A stretch of DNA of 64,000 bases from Istiophorus platypterus (lineage: Eukaryota; Chordata; Actinopteri; Istiophoriformes; Istiophoridae), in NCBI GenBank assembly GCA_016859345.1, contig JADGDC010000376.1, positions 1 through 64,000 on the forward strand, in the 5' to 3' direction. Below the pieces are notes generated by a model. The model was given only the letters and a program-made list of their open reading frames with translations, ran no database searches and was not told the DNA's origin. The translations under genes and the position numbers were made by a program. Shown in pieces: positions 20,490 through 34,100 of the stretch. The stretch's first letter is position 1; each line of letters starts with the position of its first letter.

Positions 20490-23400
20490 AATCTTTTCCC
20501 TTTCGGGGTCGCCACAGTGAATCAGTGTCCTCCATCTAACCCTGTCTTCTGCGTCCTCTTCTCTCACACCAACTACCTTCATGTCCACTTTCACTACATC
20601 CATAAACCTCCTCTTTGGTCTTCCTCTAGGCCTCCTGCCTGGCAGTTCAAAACTCAGTATCCTTCTACCAATATATTCACTATCTCTTCTCAGGACATGT
20701 CCCAACCATCTCAGTCTGGCCTCTCTGACTTTATCTCCAAAACCTCTAACATGTGCTGTCCCTCTGATGTACTCATTCCTGATCCTATCCATCCTGGTCA
20801 CTCCCAGAGAGAACCTCAACATCTTCATCTCTGCTACCTCCAGCTCTGCCTCCTGTCTTTTCCTCAGTGGAACTGTCTCTAGACCAAACAGCATCGCTGG
20901 TCTCACCACAGTTTTGTACACCTTTCCTTTCATTTTAGCTGAAACTCTTCTATCACACATCACGCCTGACACTTTTCTCCACCCGTTCCAGCCTGCCTGC
21001 ACACGCTTCTTCACCTCTCTTCCACACTCTCCATTGCCCTGGACTGTTGACCCTAAGTACTTAAAATCCTCCACCTTCTTTATCTCTTCTCCCTGTAACC
21101 TCACTCTTCCACTTGGGTCCCTCTCATTCACACACATGTACTCTGTCTTGCTGCGGCTAACATTCATTCCTCTGCTTTCCAGGGCAAATCTCCACCTCTC
21201 AAGCTTCTCCTCCACCTGTTCCCTGCTCTCACTACATATCCCAATGTCATCTGCAAACATCATAGTCCATGGAGATTCCTGTCTAACCTCGTCTGTCAGT
21301 CTGTCCATCACCATAGCAAACAAGAAGGGGCTTAGAGCTGATCCCTGATGCAGTCCCACCTCCACCTTGAACTCCTCTGTCACACCTACAGCACACCTAA
21401 CCACTGTCTTACAGTCCACATACATGTCCTGCACCACTCTAACATACTTCTCTGTCACTCCAGACTTCCTCATACAGTACCACAGTTCCTCTCTGGGCAC
21501 CCTGTCATACGCTTTCTCCAGATCTACAAAGACACAATGCAGCTCCCTCTGACCTTCCCTGTACTTCTCTATCAACATCCTCAAAGCAAATACTGCATCT
21601 GTGGTACTCTTTTTTGCCCTAAAGCCATACTGCTGCTCACAAATGCTCACTTTTGCCCTTAGTCTAGCTTCAACTACTCTTTCCCATAGCTTCATTGTAC
21701 GGCTCATCAGCTTAATTCCTCTGTAGTTGCCACAGTTCTGCACATCTCCCTTGTTCTTAAAAATGGGCACCAGCACACTTCTCCTCCATTCCTCAGGCAT
21801 CTTCTCACTATCTAAGATCCTGTTAAACAACCCAGTCAGAAACTCTACTGCCGCCTCTCCTAGACCCTTCCATACCTCCACAGGTATATCATCAGGACCA
21901 AGTGCCTTTTCACTCTTCATCCTCTTCAGTGCCTTCCTCACTTCATCTTTACTAATCTTTGCTATTTCCTGATCCACAACAGCCACATCTTCTACTCTTC
22001 GTTCTCTCTCATTTTCCTCATTCATCAACTCTTCAAAGTACTCTTTCCATCTTCCCATCACACTGCTGGCACCTGTCAATACATTTCCATCTCTATCCTT
22101 AATCACCCTAACCTGCTGCACGTCCTTCCCATCTCTGTCTCTCTGCCTTGCCAATCTGTATAGATCAGTCTCTCCCTCCTTATTGTCCAACCTAACATAC
22201 AAGTCATCATAAGCCCCTTGTTTGGCCTTTGTCACCTCTACTTTCACCTTACGCTGCATCTCCCTGTACTCCTGTCTACTCTCTTCAGTCCTCTCAGTGT
22301 CCCACTTCTTCTTAGCTAATCTCTTTTTCTGTATACACTCCTGCACCTCCTCATTCCACCACCAAGTCTCCTTATCTACTTTCCTTCCAGATGACACACC
22401 AAGTACTCTCCTCCCTGTCTCCCTGATCACATTAGCTGTAGTTGTCCAGTCATCTGGAAGCACCTCCTGACCTCCCAGAGCCTGCCTCCACTCCTTCCTA
22501 AAAGTCATGCAACACTCTTCCTTTTTTAGCTTCCACCATTTCGTCCTCTGCCTTTGTCCTCTTCGTCTTCCTCACCACCAAGGTCATCCTACACACCAGC
22601 ATTCTATGCTGTCTGGCTACACTCTCACCAACCACTACTTTGCAGTCACTGATCTCCTTCAGATTACACCGTCTACACAAGATGTAGTCTATCTGTGTGC
22701 TCCTACCTCCACTCTTATCGTCACCCTGTGCTCCTTCCTATTCTTGAAGAAAGTATTCACTACAGACATTTCCATCCATTTTGCAAAATCAACCACCATC
22801 TGTCCTTCTGCATTCCTCTCCTAGATACCGAATCTGCCCATCGCTTCCTCATCGCCTCTGTTTCCTGCACCAACATGTCCATTGAAGTCTGCACCAATGA
22901 CAACTCCCTCATCTCTAGGGATGCTCTGTATGGCTTCATCAAGGTCCGACCAGAATTTCTCCTTCTCCTCCAGCTCACAGCCTACCTGTGGAGCATACCC
23001 ACTAACCACTTTGAACATTACACCTTCGATTTCTAGCTTCAGACTCATCACTCTACCCGACACTGTTTTTACCTCCAGGACATTCCTAACAAGCTCTTCC
23101 TTCAAGATAACTCCTACTCTGTTTCTCTTCCTATCTACACCATGGTAGAACAACTTGAACCCTGCTCCCAAACTTCTAGCCTTGCTACCTTTCCACCTGG
23201 TCTCCTGGACACACAGTATGTCTACCTTCCTCCTCTGCATCATGTCAACTAACTCTCTACCCTTTCCTGTCATGGTTCCAACATTCAAAGTCCCTACTCT
23301 CAGTCCTAGCCTCTTGGCATTCCTCTTCTCTCTCTTCCTACGAACACACCTTCCTCCTCTCCTTCTTCTACCAACAGTAGTCCACTTTCCACCGGCACCC

Positions 23401-23606
23401 TGTAGGTGAACAGCACCGATGGCGGTCGTTGTTAACCCGGGCCTCGACCGATCCGGTATGGGATTCATAGATTTGATTCGCATGTTTGATTTGGCAAAAG
23501 TTTTACGTCGGATGCCCTTCCTGACACAACCCTCTGTATTTTTCCGGGCTTGGGACCGGCACAATAAGACACTGGCTTGTGTCCCCTTGCGGCTACATTA
23601 TTTTTC
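20490..23606 (-). mobile_element. RTE-type non-LTR retrotransposon, L3 (near full length, inactive)
   Basis: The 5' end is near 23606 and the 3' end near 20490. An AP-type endonuclease is encoded at about 23350-22821 (VGTLNVGTMTGKG, CVQETRWKGS, GYAPQVG, GADFNGHVG). It ends at an in-frame TAG (22823-22821) after GRFGI. A reverse transcriptase follows at about 22500-20500. RT landmarks are VFVDLEKAYDRVPRE, GLHQGSALSPF and the FADD catalytic box, then a C-terminal RWLGHVLRRD segment. A further frame break lies near 22530. The encoded protein would nick the target and copy the element's RNA. The RTE assignment rests on the endonuclease-RT layout and motif wording. Confidence 0.88.
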
Positions 23607-23738
23607 AAAACATTAAGACCATTTTTTTTATTTATTGTTTAATTCATTTATTGTTTCATTTTTTGTTTCATTTATTTGTTTATACTTTTTTTAGTGTTGG
23701 GGGTTTCAGTTTTTATTTACCCAACATTTCCACCATGA

Positions 23739-23851
23739 GCAAGCACTTGGCGACAGTGGCAAGGAAAAACTCCCTTTGAATAGGTAGAAACCTTGAGCAG
23801 ACCCGGCTCATGGTGGATGGTCGTCTGCCTCGACCGAAGGTCTAGAGAGGG
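23739..23851. repeat. Dispersed teleost-type repeat at the L3/L4 junction
   Basis: Same block as 6794-6905. Confidence 0.55.
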
Positions 23852-23941
23852 GGTGTAGAGAGAAAGATGGAAAAAAAAGGGAAAAAGATAAGAAAAGAGA
23901 AAGGGGAAATAGGGGATAGGGGAGGAGAGGTCATGGAAAGG

Positions 23942-25253
23942 TTAGGTCCTCCCAGTTCTTCTAAAGAACTGGAGGAATCGCCTCCTCAAAGACTTCCTCT
24001 TCGGTTTCCTCTGAACCTCTTCCATCTGACTCTCCATTGTCATTAATCTCTCCATTAGTTCATCTCTAGATTTTTCCATCTCTTCTTCCATGTCGTTCAG
24101 AGCCTGCTTGGCAATTCTGAGAGACTCCAGGAGGCCGGACTTACCCTCATGCCACTGGAGCCTTTCCTTTTCCAGATCTTCCTGGGCCTCAGTCAGTCAA
24201 TGACGCCTTAAGGCTGGAGGTTCCCTGCATTTGTTCAGCCAGGAGACGGGACTTGTCCTCCTCCCACTGGCATCGTGACTTTTCCAGGTTGCTTTCAGCC
24301 TGGGTCAGCGCAGTTTCGAATTTCAGTGTTTCCTCAGCCGTTTTGGCAAGGCAGCTCTCGGCCTCCTTCCTCTTCTCTGTTTCAGCTTTGACAGCTTCCT
24401 CTAGTCTTTCTATTTTTAGGGAAGCTTCCGACTCCATCTTTACTTGTACAGACAGCTCACCAATCAGGAAATCCTTCTCTTCTTTTACCTCAGTTAGCTG
24501 ATGTTTCAACTGATGTATCTTGTTGGCCAAGGCAATGTTTTGCTTTACCACCGTTGTAATCTTCTCCTCCTTCTCAATCAAGAGCCGATTTAGCGCTAGC
24601 TCAGGTATCTGAAGGAGGCTCTGTTTGGACAAGTCACCCATACACCAGGCATTGGTGTATTGGGGTCTTGTAGGCTGGTCCTTTTCAGTTATCGCAGGCT
24701 GTTCTTTGGTTGTTACTTCAGCCTTGACTTCACTGGAGGCTTGACTTTGGGCTGGACTATCAGAGTTATCGCAGCCTGGACCGTTGATGACATACAGGCC
24801 TGGACATTTCTCAGTTAAGCCGTATGGAGCCAATCCCTCTGGCACTGGAACGGTATCAGATAAGCTCTTTTCAGTTGGTTCTTCCACTGTCTCTGGAGAC
24901 TGTGTTTCATTTTTAACCGCAGGCTGTTCTGCTACCACAGTCAATCCAAAGACAGTACTGACTTGACGAGTCGAGGACATCTTCTCAAGCCGTTTCCTCT
25001 GCTTCTCAAGCCGTTTCCTCTGCTTCTCAAGCCGTTTCCTCTGCTTCTTGTTCATCTTTTCCTCCTTTTGGAGTGGAGGAAAATCTCTCTCCTGGAGCTG
25101 CAGGCAGGACTCGGGGTCGACCACCTCTTGGACAGCTGTAGTCCTCCAGGGGTTGACTGGCTGAGGCCTTTGGCCTGGCTCGCACGCAGCTTCCTCAGTA
25201 GACTGAGGTTTTTCTTTCTCTGCTGGTTCCATGGATGGTTGTTTTTTGTCCAT
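23942..25253 (-). pseudogene. Coiled-coil protein, type B, copy 4 (one frameshift, about 435 codons)
   Basis: Longer relative of the type A gene. From ATG 25253 (MDKKQPSMEPAEKEKPQ) the frame includes NPWRTTAVQEVVDPE, DFPPLQ and three tandem copies of QRKRLEK (about residues 71-91). It then has the conserved PEGLAPYGL patch and the coiled coil. A duplicated CAGT at 24190-24197 shifts the frame in the last third, so the 36-residue repeat and basic tail are out of frame. The same frame is open about 50 codons upstream of this ATG (DSEEEFPDLV), but no upstream ATG is in frame before a stop. A non-ATG start or an upstream exon is possible. Confidence 0.65.
24982..25044 (-). repeat. 21-bp coding tandem repeat, three copies, copy 4
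   Basis: Three exact 21-bp units inside the type B coiled-coil gene, encoding QRKRLEK-type heptads. Also present at 35656-35718. Absent from the type A genes. Confidence 0.85.
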
Positions 25254-25408
25254 TCTGTCCTTTTCACTGACGAGATCTGGAAACTCTTCTTCCGAGTCGA
25301 TGACTTCGCCTTCCTTGTCCTCGGAATGTAGGATTCCTCTCTTTGTTTTGTTCCACTTTCGTCGAACCTGAGATGACTTGTCTCCTTCAGGGTGTGAATT
25401 AAACAATT

Positions 25409-25494
25409 CTGCTCAATGTTTTGTGTTGAGCAGCTTTTATAGGAAAAGGAACAAAGGCAAACGGAATGTGATGTCACACATTCCGTTTGCCTTT
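25409..25494 (-). promoter_or_regulatory. Promoter of coiled-coil copy 4
   Basis: TATA box at 25441-25434, stem-loop from 25409, and 18-bp-arm inverted repeat at 25453-25494. Identical to the type A promoters even though the N-terminal coding part differs. Confidence 0.55.
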
Positions 25495-26427
25495 AATGTT
25501 TTTCTTGCTGTTGCCATGGTAAAAGCAGCCAGTTAAAAACAAAAATGGAGGAACCTGTGTTGATTTTCATCACATCCACAAAAACGTCTGTCGACACTAC
25601 ACTTTCTTGGGTCTTAGCAATACAACCAGCAAGACTTAAGCCAAGCGTATGATCGGAGGTGCAAAAAATTGTTTTAATAATTTGCAGTTGTGGCTTCCTG
25701 GGTGTTTTTCTGAGTAACCCTTTAATGTGAAGTGAAAGTCTCTGGAGAGTTGGAAGCTCGTTCTCAGTGTTCAACACCTTTATAACTGCATTAGTTGATA
25801 GGCTGTGGTATATGGCTATGTACACTGCTTTGACCGTTTTTGAGGCACACCTGCTGAAACGGATGCATCCAACACAGTCCTGCAGCCACGGTTATAATGT
25901 TCAGCTTTTGCTGAGGCAGTTTCAGAGAGGAGTTGATTCAACTGTATGGTCATGTTGGAGTTTGCAGTTTAGGCTGCTTTTGGATTGTGTCGCATTATGG
26001 TGTTTCAGTTCGTTCACCTCTTTTCAAAATCATTTAAAAACGTGCAGCTTGACACAACAGCTAAACTCACATCCAAAATGCACTAACAACCAAATACTTC
26101 CTAAAAATGCCAAGACTCTAACCTAGCACATTTATTTTTAAAACTTTATTTCTCAGTCAAGCAGTCAAGTCACTACATTCTGAAAGCATACCCTGCCTAC
26201 AGCATGCTACGATCACACTCTGGACAATTTGGTTTAGTGTGCTGTCACTTGACAGATATGGACAAGCAGTCAAACAGATGCATGAATACACATTTCAAAA
26301 GCTTGTAAGCACTGGCCACAGGGAAGATTCACTTGGGATTAGCCCTCTTAGCAGTTCTCCTATCTGTGACACATAATTTCAACTTTGCTCAGGATGTGAC
26401 ACTCTGTTCTTCAATTTGTTTGATTAG

Positions 26428-26607
26428 TGCAGAGCTATTGGACAAACTGGGGTGAGTGGGGTCCCTGTTCAGCCATGGCTTGTAATGATGTAGGCATTCA
26501 GGTCCGCCAGAGGAAATGTATCAGTACCCAGCCCATGCCTCTCCTGTTGGTGCCAGCGTGTCAGGGGCACCATTCACAGAGGGAGTGTTCCACCCCTCCA
26601 TGTACAG
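26428..26607 (+). CDS. TSP1 exon, CILP-like, L4
   Basis: 180 bp, phase 1-1. One codon is lost in frame in the SQRREC segment (now SQREC). Motif and cysteines are otherwise kept. Confidence 0.7.
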
Positions 26608-27110
26608 GTGAGGGTCACAAGATTTATCAGCACATTTATCACAGTGCAGTGGGATCACATGTGAAACACCAAACAGTTGGTCACCATAGAAAGTAAGGTG
26701 ACCCTCCCCCAAACAAACAACTGAGGTTCAAACTCCCGTATCAACAAGCATGTTTGCAGCTTGCTGGCATAAGATGAGCAAATCTTTAACACTAAATCAT
26801 CCCACGTAACTGACTAAACTGAATCACAGTAGTCACTGACATAAACTTTAGCTTTTAGCGGTGGTGCTTAAAACTGCATAAGCAACAGACAATAGCTACA
26901 GAAATAAAGATGACAACTCTGTTGCAAATAATTGGATTCTGAGCTATTACCCTATAAAAAGAGCTTGTGTAGGCCTAGATTTGTGTTAAAATGGAAGCAA
27001 CAACTTGATCAAGCACAGAACTAAATCAACTACTGAACTGATGACTATCAGATCAGCACTGACTGTAATGGTGATGAGAAGTGGCAACAATTACCGCTCC
27101 TAAAACTAGA

Positions 27111-28098
27111 CCTCGTCCCACGTGGCGAACGCTCTAGTCCTAGTTAGGAGTTTCCTGTGTATACCAACTAACGACCAGGCCTATGGATTTCCCTCGCCGA
27201 CCGAGCTGATCTCCGCTCTCCCCTGTGCATCCAAGAAACACAGTTTAGCCCGGTTCGAGACCATGGATCGACCCTCTTGCACGGATGCCCGCGGATGCGA
27301 AACCTGGTAGTTAATGAGTCCTACCTGTTTCAAGAAGAAGACGAAGGAACACAGACCTCGCTTATTTCAAAGTCGACAAACTAATTCTCCGCTGTGAGCC
27401 AGAATTAGGTCGCCTCACCGAAGACTAGACATCTCGACGAGAAGATAAATTAGCCGCTGATAGCCGCTAACTAACGCCTCCTCGCCTGCACAGGAACACC
27501 GAGGACGAAGCAGCCATCACACCGCTGGAATTGCAAAGAGTAAGAGGCTTATAGCTCTGGGCAGATATTAGCAGTTAGTGTGTGTTAAGATGTTTGAACT
27601 GTTGTGAAAATATAGTCGCGCCGTTATTAATTCATTGGTGACCATACTTGAACGAACTTTATTTTATCCGTCTGCAGCGGATAAATTCTGTCCCTCTCTG
27701 CATCATGATCGAGACTAGTACTTTCTGTGTTGGTTAAAGGCCCAGACGTGCGATGCTCATCAGCCGAGCCGAGCGAAGTCTACAAGACGCAGATAAATAC
27801 CGTCCCTCGATCGCCAGAACGTCACGGCCGAACTCGTCTACCTCTTTTCTTCTTTTACTAACGCACACATTCCTACTCGAACACCTGAGCACAGGGAAGT
27901 TCGAACCTCCCACTTAGCTTTATTCCCCTTGGTAATGGTGAGTCGCCATTACACTTGACAGACTTCCTTCCGGCCGACCCGCACGTGATGTGACCATAAC
28001 GATTCACGCCCGCCATCTTGCTCCGCCTCCCCTCAGGCACGCACACACATAGACCTTTGTAAACGCGCTCACACACACATACCCCCACACACACACTT
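27111..28098. other. GC-rich intronic block, L4
   Basis: Copy of 3031-4030 with a short deletion near 27929. Intermediate between the L1/L2 and L3 versions. Confidence 0.4.
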
Positions 28099-28720
28099 CA
28101 ATACTTGTTTTATGATGTGTAGTTAGTAGTCAGTAGTAGTAGTGCATGATAGGATCTATTAGTCAGAAGTGATATTAATTGGAAATTGATATTACTGATG
28201 ACAATACATTCTCTTATCTTTTAGATGAGAAGTCACCTTTGTGTTTTCTGTTCATATACTTTGATACCAAGCTGGTTGACGGAGTCAGTGCCGACCTCCA
28301 CTCCTTCTCTGTTCACTCTGGAATTAGCAATATTTCCTAAATATTTGCAATTCTGGGCGAACACCCCTTTGAGACTGCATCCAATATTTGGTTATTGGTC
28401 CGGGTTTTCCCGGTGGTGCCCCGTTATTATTAATCTTATTAATCTCTCGTGCCCCGTTTTTATTAATCCTGTTTAATCCGAACCATCTAAATCTTGATAA
28501 CTATTAATGATTATCTTTGATAATCATTAACTATACCGATAACCAAATCCCGTATGAGGGTCTGAAGCACAACACTGTCTTCTATGTATGGGGCGGCCAT
28601 GCACAAGAAAGTGTTGGAAAGGGTCCATGCCCAGGTATGATGTAATGTACCACTGCAAATGTCTTTCCACTGGTATTTTTATGAGTTTATGCTCATATCT
28701 CTGTGACTTTCTTCCAATAG

Positions 28721-29042
28721 CCAAATGTCAGCGTGTGTGCACCGAGGGTCGTCCCAGTGAGGACTGTAGCCGCTGTGTGTGCGATGGCCACATGCTACTT
28801 GGAGAGGTCCACAGTGTGACTGGTGTCACTGTGGCAGACGTGTTGGTGGCACTAGCCAGTCAGCCCAAGGTCGTCCGTGCCCATGCCCAGATGCCAAAGG
28901 CCAGGTCAGGCTCCCAGGAGTCTGCTCCTCCAGCTCGACCTTGCTCACCATCAGGAAGGAGAAGTTTGCCACGGTCACAGTCTCCACCTACATTAATACC
29001 CATGGCGCTGTCCTGGAGTGCAGGCCGTCCTCAAATCAGCCA
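28721..29042 (+). pseudogene. Cys-rich / carboxypeptidase-regulatory-like exon, L4 (frameshift and lost donor)
   Basis: It carries the same frameshift as L3 in the VVRAH region. Its donor has changed from GGTGAGT to AATGAGT (29042-29043), so the GT is gone. Further changes lie near 29001-29030. This copy cannot be spliced in the normal way. Confidence 0.7.
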
Positions 29043-29909
29043 ATGAGTGCCGATAAGTGAAAGAACAGCTATCCTCGGAAGAGCTATTATATTTAAGAAA
29101 GTGTAGCCAGATTATTATTATTCCTATATATGAGAGCTGCTCCATCTGAAGGGGATGTATGTCTCTCCTAATCAGAACAGGTCTTCCCCAAAAAGTCCTG
29201 CAGTTATCTACAAAGCCCGTTTCGTTTGCTGGACACCAGCTCGACAGACAGCGGTTGATGATGACATGTGGCCATACATGTAATTGCTGGTCAGATTAGG
29301 AGGGGGCCCAGAGAAAAGTGTCTGAAATTGTCTTTGCATATGTACACACCGACTTAGCATTCATTTTGTGACCTCTGATTGGCGTAATCATTACCGCTGA
29401 CATGAATAATAATCTTTCTGTGTTTATGCTTATCATTGGCCAGCAGTTTCAAATAGGATTCTAAGTCGGCCACTCTAGCCCCAGGAATACATTTGACTAT
29501 GTTCAACTTCACTTTCCTAAAGAAAGAGCTGCCAATAACCAGAGTTGGTTTCTCAGTGAATTTGTTTTTGAATGGGGAATATCACTTTGAAGCGTGAACT
29601 GGTTGGTGTCTGTCTTACAGTCTGTCGGTCAGTCCACCACTTTTATCCAGCCTGAAATATCTCAACAGTTACTGGATGGATTGCCATGATCCTTTGTACA
29701 GACATTCATGGTCTCCAGAAATAAGGCATTTGTTTAGCTGAACTTAAAAGATACAACCTGAGTATCCTATGCACCCAAATCTATGGTGTGCTGTTACATT
29801 TTAATGGAGCTTTCAAGCAAAACTAATCAACTCATTAAGTTGGAAAACACCCACTGATCAGCTTATATATTCTAGACGTTTACCTATATTATTTGTCTGG
29901 CCACTGCAG

Positions 29910-30114
29910 GATGGAAAACAATCAATACACAAAACCAGAGAAAAAATGTAGAAAAGAAACTGGACCTGATTTTCTCTACAAGTTGACAGGAACTTCCCGT
30001 AAAAATGTTACCAGACCATTTGGTCTCCATGAGGCCAGTGTGTCTAGTTTGGGGAGGAGGCAGCTGGTTCACCTAAGCCATCTGAAGGACAAACCTCTGT
30101 GGTCAGTTCCATAA
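29910..30114 (+). other. Open stretch after an acceptor-like site, L4 only
   Basis: CACTGCAG is followed by an open frame starting MENNQYTKPEKKC and ending at TAA. L1, L2 and L3 have the same sequence with A-run length changes that put it out of frame. I recognise no domain. It may be a degraded exon or chance. Confidence 0.2.
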
Positions 30115-30539
30115 GATAGTGCAGCCTCTTAAGTGAAACACACCTGCTACTATAGATAAGGACCACTCCTTTTCTAAGAATAAGGGAAGCAGATGCCTGA
30201 AAAAGTGTGTGCTCAGCCTCAGCACCAGTTATTTACATAGAACATCCTACTGAAACAGAATAAGAAGCAGCAGGAGTGTGCATCAAGGGTATATGTCACT
30301 GGTGCTGTGTGCACATGAAGGTAAGAGAGATTTAAATAATCAAAAGAGTCAAAAAGATCTCATGGTTGTACTTGCTGCACATAGCCAGTGAAAATGTAAT
30401 AAAAGCCAAAAGTAAACAAATTCCCTTGAAAGTAAATAGAGACTGAACCTTTTTGCATATCGTTAGTTCACATCAAAATTCATTGGTTTTAACAGTATGC
30501 AGTGAAAATAGTACTAATCTTAATGTTGACATTTGTCAG

Positions 30540-30713
30540 TTTGATCCTGTAAACACTAAGACCATGTATCTAGACTGTGGGCTGAGAGCAGCTGAGAGTG
30601 TCTCCTCTCTGGACGTGGACCTCTGCCCTCCTGTGGCACCAGCAGCTTCTTCTCAGCTCCAGCTGCGGATTTGGCTCCTTCTATTTGTTGCATTTTCACA
30701 CTTTTATTCATGA
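30540..30713 (+). CDS. Candidate terminal exon with hydrophobic tail, L4
   Basis: Same acceptor, frame, length and stop as 19850-20023. No coding difference was noticed between the two copies. Confidence 0.35.
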   Translation, partial: FDPVNTKTMYLDCGLRAAESVSSLDVDLCPPVAPAASSQLQLRIWLLLFVAFSHFYS

Positions 30714-31187
30714 CTTTGTCATGTGCTGTTTTGACCTTGTGGCTATTGTGGCTTTAAATGTGGTAAAGTACAATAGCTGAGATATTTGACAAACTCTCAA
30801 AACAGCACAACTAAAACAAATCTCCTGTGACTAGGGTTGATGAAAGTTGTTGATCCCAACCCTGCCAGCTGCAGACATATAATGTATGGGATCTGTAAAG
30901 TAGCACATTTCTGCAACATGTAACTTTTATCCCATCATAATTATTACATACTTTTTCTGTAATTTTTCAAATTTTAACCACCTGTCATGAAACACTTAGT
31001 TTTATTCATAAAAAAACCATAAGAATATGACTCCCTTGCAAATTCCCCGACTCCCTTGGTGTGAATCCCTTGGCTTGTGTGTGGTGTTGATCAAACAAAA
31101 AATGTAATGTTTGAAATGATAAATAATATGTGATGTGGGATTTTTAGGGGAAAAATAATCACTTTTCTTTTTGACAATTGATGTAAA

Positions 31188-34100
31188 ATCTTTTCCCTTT
31201 CGGGGTCGCCACAGTGAATCAGTGTCCTCCATCTAACCCTGTCTTCTGCGTCCTCTTCTCTCACACCAACTACCTTCATGTCCACTTTCACTACATCCAT
31301 AAACCTCCTCTTTGGTCTTCCTCTAGGCCTCCTGCCTGGCAGTTCAAAACTCAGTATCCTTCTACCAATATATTCACTATCTCTTCTCAGGACATGTCCC
31401 AACCATCTCAGTCTGGCCTCTCTGACTTTATCTCCAAAACCTCTAACATGTGCTGTCCCTCTGATGTACTCATTCCTGATCCTATCCATCCTGGTCACTC
31501 CCAGAGAGAACCTCAACATCTTCATCTCTGCTACCTTCAGCTCTGCCTCCTGTCTTTTCCTCAGTGGAACTGTCTCTAGACCAAACAGCATCGCTGGTCT
31601 CACCACAGTTTTGTACACCTTTCCTTTCATTTTAGCTGAAACTCTTCTATCACACATCACGCCTGACACTTTTCTCCACCCGTTCCAGCCTGCCTGCACA
31701 CGCTTCTTCACCTCTCTTCCACACTCTCCATTGCCCTGGACTGTTGACCCTAAGTACTTAAAATCCTCCACCTTCTTTATCTCTTCTCCCTGTAACCTCA
31801 CTCTTCCACTTGGGTCCCTCTCATTCACACACATGTACTCTGTCTTGCTGCGGCTAACATTCATTCCTCTGCTTTCCAGGGCAAATCTCCACCTCTCAAG
31901 CTTCTCCTCCACCTGTTCCCTGCTCTCACTACATATCCCAATGTCATCTGCAAACATCATAGTCCATGGAGATTCCTGTCTAACCTCGTCTGTCAGTCTG
32001 TCCATCACCATAGCAAACAAGAAGGGGCTTAGAGCTGATCCCTGATGCAGTCCCACCTCCACCTTGAACTCCTCTGTCACACCTACAGCACACCTAACCA
32101 CTGTCTTACAGTCCACATACATGTCCTGCACCACTCTAACATACTTCTCTGTCACTCCAGACTTCCTCATACAGTACCACAGTTCCTCTCTGGGCACCCT
32201 GTCATACGCTTTCTCCAGATCTACAAAGACACAATGCAGCTCCCTCTGACCTTCCCTGTACTTCTCTATCAACATCCTCAAAGCAAATACTGCATCTGTG
32301 GTACTCTTTTTTTGCCCTAAGGGCACTTTTAAAGCACTTTTGCCCTTAGTCTAGCTTCAACTACTCTTTCCCATAGCTTCATTGTACGGCTCATCAGCTT
32401 AATTCCTCTGTAGTTGCCACAGTTCTGCACATCTCCCTTGTTCTTAAAAATGGGCACCAGCACACTTCTCCTCCATTCCTCAGGCATCTTCTCACTATCT
32501 AAGATCCTGTTAAACAACCCAGTCAGAAACTCTACTGCCGCCTCTCCTAGACCCTTCCATACCTCCACAGGTATATCATCAGGACCAAGTGCCTTTTCAC
32601 TCTTCATCCTCTTCAGTGCCTTCCTCACTTCATCTTTACTAATCTTTGCTATTTCCTGATCCACAACAGCCACATCTTCTACTCTTCGTTCTCTCTCATT
32701 TTCCTCATTCATCAACTCTTCAAAGTACTCTTTCCATCTTCCCATCACACTGCTGGCACCTGTCAATACATTTCCATCTCTATCCTTAATCACCCTAACC
32801 TGCTGCACGTCCTTCCCATCTCTGTCTCTCTGCCTTGCCAATCTGTATAGATCAGTCTCTCCCTCCTTACTGTCCAACCTAACATACAAGTCATCATAAG
32901 CCCCTTGTTTGGCCTTTGCCACCTCTACTTTCACCTTACGCTGCATCTCCCTGTACTCTTGTCTACTCTCTTCAGTCCTCTCAGTGTCCCACTTCTTCTT
33001 AGCTAATCTCTTTTCTGTATACACTCCTGCACCTCCTCATTCCACCACCAAGTCTCCTTATCTACTTTCCTTCCAGATGACACACCAAGTACTCTCCTCC
33101 CTGTCTCCCTGATCACATTAGCTGTAGTTGTCCAGTCATCTGAAGCACCTCCTGACCTTCCAGAGCCTGCCTCCTCCTTCCTAAAAGTCATGCAACACTC
33201 TTCCTTTTTAGCTTCCACCATTTCGTCCTCTGCCTTTGTCCTCTTCGTCTTCCTCACCACCAAGGTCATCCTACACACGGCATTCTATGCTGTCTGGCTA
33301 CCTCTCACCAACCACTACTTTGCAGTCACTGATCTCCTTCAGATTACACCGTCTACACAAGATGTAGTCTATCTGTGTGCTCCTACCTCCACTCTTATAC
33401 GTCACCCTGTGCTCCTGCCTCTTCTGGAAGAAAGTATTCACTACAGCCATTTCCATCCTTTTTGCAAAATCAACCACCATCTGTCCTTCTGCGTTCCTCT
33501 CCTAGATACCGAATCTGCCCATCGCTTCCTCATCGCCTCTGTTTCCTGCACCAACATGTCCATTGAAGTCTGCACCAATGACAACTCTCTCATCTCTAGG
33601 GATGCTCTGTATGGCTTCATCAAGGTCCGACCAGAATTTCTCCTTCTCCTCCAGCTCACAGCCTACCTGTGGAGCATACCCACTAACCACTTTGAACATT
33701 ACACCTTCGATTTCTAGCTTCAGACTCATCACTCTACCCGACACTGTTTTTACCTCCAGGACATTCCTAACAAGCTCTTCCTTCAAGATAACTCCTACTC
33801 TGTTTCTCTTCCTATCTACACCATGGTAGAACAACTTGAACCCTGCTCCCAAACTTCTAGCCTTGCTACCTTTCCACCTGGTCTCCTGGACACACAGTAT
33901 GTCTACCTTCCTCCTCTGCATCATGTCAACTAACTCTCTACCCTTTCCTGTCATGGTTCCAACATTCAAAGTCCCTACTCTCAGTCCTAGCCTCTTGGCA
34001 TTCCTCTTCTCTCTCTTCCTACGAACACACCTTCCTCCTCTCCTTCTTCTACCAACAGTAGTCCACTTTCCACGGCACCCTGTAGGTGAACAGCACCGAT

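Noticed and set aside
20581..21348. 255-aa + strand frame across the LINE
   Set aside because: It is the antisense of the reverse transcriptase frame, composed of Ser/Leu/Pro-rich shadow sequence.
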